Of a stretch of DNA of 64,000 bases, positions 56,402 to 64,000 are shown piece by piece. A program made the position numbers and the translations under genes. How positions within the stretch are numbered: the stretch's first letter is position 1; each line of letters starts with the position of its first letter. The stretch is from Legionella sp. PATHC035 (GTDB taxonomy: Bacteria > Pseudomonadota > Gammaproteobacteria > Legionellales > Legionellaceae), in the NCBI RefSeq assembly GCF_026191115.1, contig NZ_JAPHOT010000001.1:1679501-1743500 (forward strand), read 5' to 3'. The notes beneath the pieces are model-generated. The model saw nothing but the letters and a program-made list of their open reading frames with translations, searched no databases and was not told the origin of the DNA.

Positions 56402-57472
56402 TTAGCTCCAGAACTCAAATACATTAGAACCCTCAGGGGTATCTACATCACTGGACTGTGTTTCTTTTTGTTGTAACCTGTGTTCAAGAAAGCGTTTTTT
56501 AACTTGTTTTGTAAAAAAACCCATCTCAGCTCTGGCGGCTCGTTCATCTCTTGATTGCGAATGCGCTTCTCGTAGTTTCTGAGCATATTGGAGCTCTGCA
56601 ATGAGCGCCGTATCTGGCTCGAAAAAATTCGAAGTAAAGCGGGCTTCTTCAGCTTGTTTTTCTACCTGGTCAATTTTTTTACTTCTTTCATCCTCACAAG
56701 CACGGATAAGCACTTCGGGATGATGTTGTACACCAAATGTAAAATATTTCCCCGTTTTTATCTCAATGCTCTCTATCGTATTATCAAATTTATTGCGGCC
56801 TGTGACCTGTATCTCCGTAGAACTTGGATTATCGGGTATATGTTGATGATGTAAGCATGTCACAGGATACTCCAAGGACTCATTATTAGTTTCCTTAAAT
56901 TCATTTTGTAATGCGGCAAACAATTGACTTCCTTTTTCTACAACAACTGTATTATTTGCATCTGAATTACTTCCGTTATCCGCGCCGCCATAATGCTGTT
57001 CATAGTCGGGCAAATCCTCTACCGCCAAACGGTTATGATGCCCAATTGCTTGTTGACCGCGACAGATACCAATGAGAGGAATGTCTTGAGCGCGTGCCAG
57101 TTGGGTCAGCTGGCCTTCAAACTTTTTACGCGGATCATGGTCATCTTCAACAGGAATATCGGAACCACCAGGCAAATAAATACCGTCAATTGAAGTGCTT
57201 GTAAAAGTAGGATGACTTAATCCCTCTTCTGGAGAAACTCTGACAACATCTAATCCATCCTTTTCAAAGTGCTGAATTGCCAGATCGGCGTTCACTGCCC
57301 CATCATGTTCATCATAAAGCGCAACAATTTTAGGTTTATCTTCTGCATGTCTTAGCTGTTTTTGTTCCTCATCATTAAGTTCATATTGAAATTTCGATTT
57401 TTCTTCCTGCTTGGTTTCTGAAAATAGAGAACTAATTGACGACAAACCTGATGAAATCATTCGTGAAAACAT
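56402..57472 (-). CDS. GATase1/peptidase C26-like protein, tandem copy 3
   Basis: 356 residues from the ATG at 57472, with GGAGAG upstream; the frame extends back to 57538. It keeps the catalytic Cys in LIGICRGQQAIGHHN and the HHPEV, but differs more from copies 1 and 2 (different N-terminal leader MFSRMISSGLSSISS, different upstream region). It is the oldest member of the trio, or the founder. The C-terminal block ARAEMGFFTKQVKKRFLE is still recognisable, which shows that this extension is under selection. Confidence 0.78.
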   Translation of the reverse strand: MFSRMISSGLSSISSLFSETKQEEKSKFQYELNDEEQKQLRHAEDKPKIVALYDEHDGAVNADLAIQHFEKDGLDVVRVSPEEGLSHPTFTSTSIDGIYLPGGSDIPVEDDHDPRKKFEGQLTQLARAQDIPLIGICRGQQAIGHHNRLAVEDLPDYEQHYGGADNGSNSDANNTVVVEKGSQLFAALQNEFKETNNESLEYPVTCLHHQHIPDNPSSTEIQVTGRNKFDNTIESIEIKTGKYFTFGVQHHPEVLIRACEDERSKKIDQVEKQAEEARFTSNFFEPDTALIAELQYAQKLREAHSQSRDERAARAEMGFFTKQVKKRFLEHRLQQKETQSSDVDTPEGSNVFEFWS

Positions 57473-57690
57473 AATACACTCTCTCCATGGAATACAATTA
57501 TTTTTGCAGAAAAGCCATAAATTAGCCTTTCTGCGCACAATATTAAATCATATTGAGTATAATTTCAAAAAAGAAAGCGCCTTAGAGATACCCCAAAACA
57601 TACAAAAACAATCCTAGGATTATGAATTTAAAACATTTTTATTATGACTTATGCTTCAATTTTGCTAAGCCAAAATCCAAGGGTTTCAGC

Positions 57691-58617
57691 CTAAAGACGG
57701 CTGATTCCCGCATTGATCGGCGAATACACTGAATTTACGCAAGGAGTTTCGTTTTCCGCCTTATCTGCTGTTATGGGCAAGCCAAAAAACCGATTTTTTG
57801 CAGTGTTTTTATTTGACTCATACGAACCACTACCAGCCATAATGCCACCATCGATATTATATTGGGAACCGGTGATAAACAAAGAATCATCAGACGCTAA
57901 AAATACAGCAAGTTTGGCGACTTCATTTGCTTTCCCCATCCGCTTTAATGGAATGGTCTTAGTGTATTCCTCAATCCGCCGCGAGCGTTCTTGATCCTGG
58001 CCAAATTCAGAGTCCCACATTTCAGTCAAAATGGCCGCAGGAACAATGACATTGCAGCGAATCGTGTATTCCATTTTGGCACAATGCATGGCTACCGTTC
58101 TCGTAAAATTCAAAATGGCAGCCTTACTCGATGCGTAGGCAACATGAGAAGGAATTCCTACCAGGCCCGAGCGAGAACCCATATTGATAATTGACGCATT
58201 GGCGCTTTTTTTCAAAAGTGGCATCAGCGTTTTACACCCAAGAAATGTTCCGTCCAGGTTAACCGCATGCACCATTCGCCAATCCTCAAGAGAGCAATGT
58301 TCTATATCTTGGGATTTATCCGATTTGGGTGCAGAATCGATACCAGCATTATTCACTAAAACATCAAGCCTTTGATATTTTTTTCCAACATAACTAGCAA
58401 CCTCTTGCCAATTTTGTTCAGAACAAACATCGAGGGTTAGATAATCGCTTGCCCCTATTGATTGGGCAAATTTCTCTCCCTCCACGGTTGCGAGTCTGCC
58501 GGTGACAATGACTGTGGCACCTTTCTTACAAAATAGCTCAGCAATTGCAAGACCAATTGATTTGGTGCTGCCTGTAATTAAGACAATTTTATTCTTTAAT
58601 TTCCCCATCACGCTCAT
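57691..58617 (-). CDS. Short-chain dehydrogenase/reductase
   Basis: 308 residues. The cofactor motif is TGSTKSIGLA, NNAG follows, and the catalytic Ser-Tyr-Lys set lies in NMGSRSGLVGIPSHVAYASSKAA. The classical SDR body ends at YNIDGG (about 250), and some 50 further residues are atypical. The frame starts at 58617; an ATG three codons later (MGKLKNK) is an alternative. It is divergent from the epimerase gene. The substrate cannot be assigned; 3-oxoacyl or hydroxy-acid dehydrogenase-like activity is common in this group. Confidence 0.88.
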   Translation of the reverse strand: MSVMGKLKNKIVLITGSTKSIGLAIAELFCKKGATVIVTGRLATVEGEKFAQSIGASDYLTLDVCSEQNWQEVASYVGKKYQRLDVLVNNAGIDSAPKSDKSQDIEHCSLEDWRMVHAVNLDGTFLGCKTLMPLLKKSANASIINMGSRSGLVGIPSHVAYASSKAAILNFTRTVAMHCAKMEYTIRCNVIVPAAILTEMWDSEFGQDQERSRRIEEYTKTIPLKRMGKANEVAKLAVFLASDDSLFITGSQYNIDGGIMAGSGSYESNKNTAKNRFFGLPITADKAENETPCVNSVYSPINAGISRL

Positions 58618-58804
58618 TCCATAGTTGGTTTTATTAGGTGTACGACTTATTAACGATAGAACATTGACTCCTCAACCACAATACAAAGAGATCCCAGGCA
58701 TATGCTGCCCCCTCTCCAACCCCAGTGCATTTGGTTGAACTTAAAAAAATGAGGTATATTGTTCCCTTATTTCAATTAAAAAAATCCGTTTAAAAGGTGC
58801 TTTG

Positions 58805-59908
58805 ATGAACATTACGGAGATTCAGATTGCGCAATTGACTATTCCATTAATACGCCCATTTATCACCGCCGTAAGACGTACCGAATATGTTGAGGATGTG
58901 GTGGTAATCATTAAAACCGATAAGGGCAATCTCGGTTATGGTTCAGCAGCGTCAACTCCAGCCATCACTGGAGACAGTACGGAATCGATTATTAGTGCCA
59001 TTAAATCCATTCTGGGTCCCCAGTTAATTGGACGAAGTATTTCTGAATTGAATTTGTTACTGCAAATGAATCAACAGGCCATCCCAGGTAATACTTCTGC
59101 AAAGGCGGCCATTGACATTGCCCTGCATGATTTGTTTGCTCAATCTTGCGGCTTACCCCTTTATCGATTGCTGGGGGGGAATACGAACCGCATTAACTCA
59201 TGTATTACTGTGAGCGTTAAAGAGGTTGAGGCGATGGTGCATGATGCAATTGAGCTGGTCAATCAAGGGCACCAAACAATAAAAATAAAATTAGGATTAA
59301 ATCCACTTGAGGACATCCGACGCGTTCATGCGATTCGACAGGCTGTAGGCGACTGGATTACATTACTTGTCGATGCCAATCAGGGATGGTCTTATGAAGA
59401 GGCCATCAAGGTTATTGACTCATTGAAACAGCAGCATTTGAATATCCCATTGATAGAACAACCAATTGATGCCCAGGATCTGGCCCACTTAAAAGCCCTT
59501 AGCGAACAGGTTGATTGTCTTATCATCGCCGACGAGGCGTGTTTTTCCCCCGAAGATACACTGAATATTGCAAAAATGAATGCCTGTGATGGCATTAACA
59601 TTAAGTTGATGAAATCGGGAGGAATTGAGAATGCCCAGGCGATTTACACTATTGCTAAAACGGCACAGATGAAAATAATGGTTGGATGTATGTTGGAATC
59701 TCCGATTGGCGTTGCAGCGATAACCAGTTTTGCTTTAAGTAAACCGGATATCTCCTATGCAGACCTTGATCCTCTTTATTTGATTCGAGACAATTATATT
59801 GCAGGCGGGGCACAACGCCTTGGTAATCAAATTATTTTGTCAGATAAACCCGGTTTGGGCATTGAGGGGATTACCCAAGGATTAAATAAGATTGGAGTGA
59901 TCCGCTAA
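58805..59908 (+). CDS. Dipeptide epimerase (L-Ala-D/L-Glu type)
   Basis: Enolase-superfamily enzyme of 367 residues that epimerises dipeptides, classically L-Ala-D-Glu from peptidoglycan turnover. The general-base pair appears in TIKIKLG (KxK) and in INIKLMKSGG; the three metal ligands are in LLVDANQGW, LIEQP and IADEACF. The ATG at 58805 directly follows a TTG; AAAAGGTG precedes it. Its stop overlaps the transporter start (TAATG). A related dipeptide or acidic amino-acid epimerase is possible. Confidence 0.85.
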   Translation: MNITEIQIAQLTIPLIRPFITAVRRTEYVEDVVVIIKTDKGNLGYGSAASTPAITGDSTESIISAIKSILGPQLIGRSISELNLLLQMNQQAIPGNTSAKAAIDIALHDLFAQSCGLPLYRLLGGNTNRINSCITVSVKEVEAMVHDAIELVNQGHQTIKIKLGLNPLEDIRRVHAIRQAVGDWITLLVDANQGWSYEEAIKVIDSLKQQHLNIPLIEQPIDAQDLAHLKALSEQVDCLIIADEACFSPEDTLNIAKMNACDGINIKLMKSGGIENAQAIYTIAKTAQMKIMVGCMLESPIGVAAITSFALSKPDISYADLDPLYLIRDNYIAGGAQRLGNQIILSDKPGLGIEGITQGLNKIGVIR

Positions 59909-61194
59909 TGTCTTTTTACATTCAGTTGGCCAGTTTATCTATTATTGTCCTCTATGTTGTGATGTTATTTCGCAATGTTAATCCTTTAATCGCAACGGCA
60001 CTCTGTGTGGGATTGGGCTATCTTTGGAATCTGAGCAGCCCAATTGCTATTGGAAACTCAATGGCTAGTGCGTTGGGATCGTTCATGGCGTTAGTTGGTT
60101 TTATTATCATGCTAGGCCATGGCCTAGGCGAGATCTTAACGCATACTCAGGTTAGTCATACATTGGTGCATCAAATTGTTTATGGGATTGGAATCAATAC
60201 CCAGCGACGAGCTAAAATTGGCATTGTGCTTTCCTCGTTTATCATTGTAGGCTTGCTCGGCACCTTGGCAGGAGGATTAGCTATTTTAGCTCCTAGTTTA
60301 CGTCCTATTGCAGGTTCAGTGGGATTATCACGCCCCAGTTTGGCTGTATTAATGCAGGCTTCGGCAGAAGAAGCATTAATTATTGGACCTTTTGCTCCTC
60401 CAGTAGTGGCTTTATTGGGTATTACAGGGCTCAACTATGAGTCTGTACTTCTTTATGCATCGCTTCCCATTGCCATGATTACTTTAATTACTACTTGGGT
60501 TATGGCGAATCGATTGCAACGACAGTATGCGAATGAATCGTGCGACGAAGAGGACACCTCAGAACCATTTACCCCCAACAAACAACAAAAGCGCGCCACT
60601 TTGCTTTTTTTGCTCTCCTTTATACTTTGTGTCGTGTATGGCTTATTGACTCAAGCAAAAACTCCCTACGTTATTTTTGTCATGTTATTTCTCGCACTGA
60701 GTACTGGAGTGACAAGTAAATTAAGCTTAAATCAAATTTTTAAATTGTTCATTACCGGAATGCAAAAAAGCCTGCATCTCTTCTTTTTGTTTGTATTATT
60801 TGATCCTTTTATGGTTTTGATTCATCAGGCGGGAGGATTTAGTGCATTAACCGAACTATTAACCCCATTAATTCATTTCGGTGGAAAACCAGTATTAACG
60901 ATGCTGATTGGTTTCACTGGGGCTTTTGGCATGCCTGGCGCTGCTGAAGCAACCATTAAAATGCTGCATCAGCTTTTTTTTCCGAGTGTGCTTCAGATGC
61001 AATTACCCATGATCACGTTCGCTTTAGCGATGATCTTCGCCACCCGTGTCACGAATTATGCCTATCCTGGTGCGAATATGTTTGCCGCAATGGGTTTTGC
61101 TGGGAGCGAGAATATCAAAGCAATGATACAAAATGGACTGATCGTGACCGCCGTACAAATCTTATTCCTGATTGGGTATAGTTTATTTCTATAA
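59908..61194 (+). CDS. Multi-spanning transporter coupled to the epimerase
   Basis: 428 residues and about eleven hydrophobic segments, with a soluble acidic loop near residues 208-228. The family resemblance is to GntP/CitM-like ion-coupled carriers (LLGTLAGGLAILAPSLRPIAGSVGLSRPSLAVLMQA and GFTGAFGMPGAAEATI read as paired re-entrant or substrate-binding segments). It overlaps the epimerase by one base in a TAATG and is clearly translated with it. It probably imports the epimerase's substrate, such as a murein dipeptide or a small organic acid. Direct evidence for the substrate is lacking. Confidence 0.75.
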   Translation: MSFYIQLASLSIIVLYVVMLFRNVNPLIATALCVGLGYLWNLSSPIAIGNSMASALGSFMALVGFIIMLGHGLGEILTHTQVSHTLVHQIVYGIGINTQRRAKIGIVLSSFIIVGLLGTLAGGLAILAPSLRPIAGSVGLSRPSLAVLMQASAEEALIIGPFAPPVVALLGITGLNYESVLLYASLPIAMITLITTWVMANRLQRQYANESCDEEDTSEPFTPNKQQKRATLLFLLSFILCVVYGLLTQAKTPYVIFVMLFLALSTGVTSKLSLNQIFKLFITGMQKSLHLFFLFVLFDPFMVLIHQAGGFSALTELLTPLIHFGGKPVLTMLIGFTGAFGMPGAAEATIKMLHQLFFPSVLQMQLPMITFALAMIFATRVTNYAYPGANMFAAMGFAGSENIKAMIQNGLIVTAVQILFLIGYSLFL

Positions 61195-61276
61195 TTCTGT
61201 ACACAAAATGGCAGAACTGACTTTTCAATTTAAAACACTTTGAAAACAGTTTCCCAGGACTTAGCCTCAATGATTT

Positions 61277-61750
61277 TTACTTGTTCTGAGAGAAACTATT
61301 TTCTTTTTCTTCACGGTGATCTCCCCCAAAACATCGCTTCAAAAACGAAAAGAAAAATTCCAAGAAAATAAAATGTGCAAAAAAGGATGGCTTTTCTACA
61401 ACAGTAAAAGATGGCGTGTAATCTCGATTCGTCTTTTCGGCAAACACTTGAAGTATGTGATGCAAATCACCATCTTTATAAATAGGACGGCCCTTGAGGA
61501 TACCTTGCAAATCCTCAATAACACTACTCATTCGTTGTCTTTTCGGAGTGGAGCGACTGTTTTTAGAACTAATAGTTGGGGTAAAAAAACTTCTTGATTC
61601 ACCAAAATAAAAATTGGCTACCTCCTTCCCATAAGAAGTAAACGATAGTCGTGCATAACGTTGCAACAAATAGTCAGCATTCTGATAATCTTTAAGGAAT
61701 CCTGCATTATCCCAAGCTTGCCGCCAATAAGATAACCCTTTGCCACTCAT
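61277..61750 (-). CDS. Hypothetical Legionella-type protein, 157 residues
   Basis: The open frame begins at a TTG at 61768; the ATG at 61750 (MSGKGLSYWRQAW) is the better start, without a good ribosome binding site. No domain is recognised. A Ser/Thr/Arg-rich stretch in the middle (SSKNSRSTPKRQRM) divides two ordered parts, and the C-terminal region has an aromatic hydrophobic segment (FFAHFIFLEFFFSFLKRCF), perhaps a membrane anchor, followed by a Lys/Glu tail. It may be a small effector. Confidence 0.55.
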   Translation of the reverse strand: MSGKGLSYWRQAWDNAGFLKDYQNADYLLQRYARLSFTSYGKEVANFYFGESRSFFTPTISSKNSRSTPKRQRMSSVIEDLQGILKGRPIYKDGDLHHILQVFAEKTNRDYTPSFTVVEKPSFFAHFIFLEFFFSFLKRCFGGDHREEKENSFSQNK

Positions 61751-62115
61751 ATGGTACAAATGAAACAAATATTATGCATTACATTGTATTGGAATTATAA
61801 ATGCAGTGTCAAACCCCACCTTAGAATCAAAGATTCGACCAGGGTAAGAGCGGATTAAGTTTCGAGTAGAGGAAAATGACGAGATAAAAAATTCATCGAA
61901 AAGTTTTGCTCTATGCTCGATAGGAACATAGCCTTGAATCAATTGGATTTATCGCGGTCATCAGAATGATTAAAAGGGTACTTGCTGATTGATTCTCGCC
62001 CCATGCTTATGTCGATAACAGTGGATTGACTGAAACATAAAGATAAATAATAAACCAAATTGACCAAAATTAACCAATTGATTATAATAACGCCGTTTAA
62101 CGATAAGGTGTAGTT
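61751..62115. promoter_or_regulatory. Divergent promoter region, no gene seen
   Basis: About 365 AT-rich bases between divergent genes. A short dyad, GAATC-AAA-GATTC, lies at 61824-61836. Otherwise I see no ORF or RNA. Confidence 0.4.
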
Positions 62116-63927
62116 GTGTTTAGTCAAGTTGAGAAAGAAACTCATCGTCCTCCTCCTCGTAAGTTATTTATTAGAACAGATAATTTAACTTCTATTTCTC
62201 CAAAACATTTTGAAAAATATAATGTAAATCCAGCGACTCATTTGAATTTATTGCCTCATGATCGGAGTGGCTATGTGGATTCAGGGTATTTGAGCACCTT
62301 TGAATACAGCAAAGGAATGGGGCTGGAATCAGTACTGGCTTATGGAGGTACATACATTCATTTTATTTTTTTACACTCTGAAATTGCTGAGATTATTCAT
62401 TTAACCGGAGGAACAAATGGACTGACCCATGATGGGGAGGAAACTGGTATCAAGGTGATAGAAGGAACGGTATGGGATGTACCTTATTTTCAGCACGAGA
62501 TTCCGCAAATTTTTTATACTCATAGAGTTGAGGTGGAACTTGGACCGCTTAATTTTCGCACGGATACTGAGGTTCTTCTTGGTGGCAATTGGCATGATTA
62601 TGCCGAAATTATCAGCATTAAGCCCAAGCTTGCCAAAACCATATTCAAGAAAAATGTTAAATCAGAGGAGGAGGTCTACCAACTGTTACTCGAACTTGCC
62701 TCTCCTTATACCCTTGCCAAGGTTGGACTTGAGCAACAGTGGAATTCTGCTTTAGAGAAAGCCTGCTTGCTCAACTGGTGGAATCAATTATCCCTTACAA
62801 AAAAAGATGAATTAATCACGCTCTACGAACTCCTGCATCAGCAGCATAAATATCCTGAGCCGAACGATTTTGTTTTGATGAAAGAACTTCATCAATTGCA
62901 TTCGGTGAATCATCAATTAAAGCAAAAATACCCTGAAATAACGAACTATTTTAAACTCATAGGGAGTGCTCTCGACAAATTTCATATGCTTTGTCAAATC
63001 GATCCGATGAATGATGACTCTCGACAAAGATTGATCCAAATTGGGCTAAGGGATTTTTTTGCCGATAAGTGTGAACTCCTATTAACACCAAATGCTGTTC
63101 ATCAATTATGCATCGATCTTAAAACTTATATAGACTATTTAATACTTGAAGCTGACTTTCGCCAGCTTATCCGCGAAATTAATTTTTTAAAGTTGAGCTC
63201 AGAAGAATTAGAGGCGCACTTCCCCAAACTAGCTGGAATAGAAGTGGTGCTTGATTCGCATTGTAAAAAACCAATGGGAAATGTGAGTGAGTTTATCGAT
63301 AATTACATTAAAAATATGGCCGAAATTAAAGAATACCTCCCTGAAATAAAAGACCGGCTCAAAGCATTTAATTATCGTAAACATTACTGTGACAACCTCA
63401 GTGTTTATCATTTTTGTCATCGTATCCAAGAATCACATCTCCCTACGGCGGTTTTATCAGAGTGGTTGCTTGGTCTATATGAAAAGCTAAAAGATACTTT
63501 TAAAGCAAATGATGATCATAAAAAAATGATTCGAAATGGTTTATTGCTGGACGCATTATTTGATAATCTAAAAAAATTACACGATTCCTTAGTTCAATTT
63601 CATTGCCAGGGCGAAATAAGTAAATCATTAAAACAACGTGTAATGAACAAAATGCAAGGGATCATCGAGCATTCATTAGCTTGCTCAAGCAAAGCACAGG
63701 AGTTGGATCGCGACGTTGATGCGCAGTTAATGCTCAACGCCATTAAAAATTTATCGAATCAGGTTGCTTCTCTCGTTATGGAACAGTCGAAGATAACCTT
63801 TTTTCCCCGCTCAGCCCTAGTATTTAATGAGCCCTCTTATGTGCGTAAAGAAAGTGAGTTATACCAAAATGATTCGCAACACCTAGAGGACCAACCTCAA
63901 CCGAGACGGCAAAAATTGAATGGCTAA
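62116..63927 (+). CDS. Effector candidate, 603 residues, unknown fold
   Basis: The start is a GTG at 62116 with AAGGTG a few bases upstream. The N-terminal 200 residues are ordered beta-alpha, with several Gly, His and Asp-rich turns (LAYGGTYIHFIFLHSE, GGTNGLTHDGEE) that I cannot assign. Residues about 210-560 are almost wholly helical with Leu-rich heptads and many Cys/His, probably a coiled-coil or helical-bundle part. The last 45 residues are polar, rich in Gln, Glu and Arg. No signal peptide. The general design fits a Dot/Icm substrate; no domain supports a specific activity. Confidence 0.7.
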   Translation: MFSQVEKETHRPPPRKLFIRTDNLTSISPKHFEKYNVNPATHLNLLPHDRSGYVDSGYLSTFEYSKGMGLESVLAYGGTYIHFIFLHSEIAEIIHLTGGTNGLTHDGEETGIKVIEGTVWDVPYFQHEIPQIFYTHRVEVELGPLNFRTDTEVLLGGNWHDYAEIISIKPKLAKTIFKKNVKSEEEVYQLLLELASPYTLAKVGLEQQWNSALEKACLLNWWNQLSLTKKDELITLYELLHQQHKYPEPNDFVLMKELHQLHSVNHQLKQKYPEITNYFKLIGSALDKFHMLCQIDPMNDDSRQRLIQIGLRDFFADKCELLLTPNAVHQLCIDLKTYIDYLILEADFRQLIREINFLKLSSEELEAHFPKLAGIEVVLDSHCKKPMGNVSEFIDNYIKNMAEIKEYLPEIKDRLKAFNYRKHYCDNLSVYHFCHRIQESHLPTAVLSEWLLGLYEKLKDTFKANDDHKKMIRNGLLLDALFDNLKKLHDSLVQFHCQGEISKSLKQRVMNKMQGIIEHSLACSSKAQELDRDVDAQLMLNAIKNLSNQVASLVMEQSKITFFPRSALVFNEPSYVRKESELYQNDSQHLEDQPQPRRQKLNG

Positions 63928-64000
63928 GTCGTGTTGAGTTTATGGTACAAACCATTGGCGCCTATTGTATTTTGGGGCTTATGCCGATTTTGCATCAAGT
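63928..64000 (+). other. End of window, possible start of another gene
   Basis: Two forward frames are open to the edge: one from the GTG at 63933 (VLSLWYKPLAPIVFWG), the other from the ATG at 63943 (MVQTIGAYCILG). Too little remains to choose or name a product. Confidence 0.2.

Noticed and set aside
53662-57472. Reading the three GATase-like proteins as GMP or CTP synthase glutaminase subunits
   Set aside because: No synthetase domain or partner gene, and the extra C-terminal extension does not match those enzymes.
63928-64000. Naming the gene at the window's right edge
   Set aside because: Two frames remain open and fewer than 25 codons are visible.

Overview
The window looks like chromosomal DNA of a Legionella species, probably not L. 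pneumophila itself. The DNA is AT-rich and densely coded. Housekeeping genes (recN, nadK, typA, fumC, kup, homospermidine synthase) alternate with long orphan proteins that carry eukaryote-like or phosphatase-like domains and have no signal peptide, the usual look of Dot/Icm effector genes. Effector status is inferred from composition and domains; translocation cannot be seen in DNA. No rRNA, tRNA, CRISPR array, transposase or phage gene was recognised.

Layout. 1-4.9 kb: the tail of a gene cut by the window edge, an exported NodB-type deacetylase, an agmatinase-like ureohydrolase and a secreted protein with a pepsin-like Asp motif. 4.9-11.1 kb: a triple-PAS diguanylate cyclase convergent with the overlapping typA-nadK-recN group. 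11.4-16.2 kb: small unknowns, a permuted-papain-like protein, an EamA transporter with a 23-histidine tail, and an ArsC/Spx-like protein. 16.2-20.1 kb: two divergent genes that both begin with a HAD-phosphatase motif. 20.5-25.3 kb: envelope and secreted proteins, including an eight-repeat protein with a 206-bp internal duplication. 25.4-28.8 kb: fumC, a ThrE-like exporter and a nucleoside-deaminase-like protein with a signal peptide.

29.0-34.6 kb is a compact biosynthetic cluster: isocyanide synthase (PvcA family), Fe(II)/2-oxoglutarate oxygenase (PvcB-like), FAD monooxygenase and ATP-grasp ligase, with overlapping or nearly touching genes and a divergent LysR regulator. The likely product is an isonitrile derived from an amino acid, oxidised and possibly joined to a second amino acid. 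A three-gene ABC efflux system (35.4-39.7 kb) lies nearby.

40-47 kb: a zinc-ribbon/TM2 protein, a membrane-anchored SagB-type nitroreductase, two small unknowns, a DUF2235-like alpha/beta-hydrolase effector candidate, and a protein with an SH2 domain at its N terminus and an F-box-like motif at its C terminus. 47-53.5 kb: GABA aminotransferase, aldehyde dehydrogenase, homospermidine synthase and Kup, a polyamine/GABA and potassium section. 53.6-57.5 kb: three tandem paralogues of a class I glutamine-amidotransferase-like protein; two copies share promoter and 3' hairpin. 57.7-64 kb: a short-chain dehydrogenase, a dipeptide epimerase coupled to a membrane transporter, and two Legionella-type unknowns, the second a 603-residue effector candidate.
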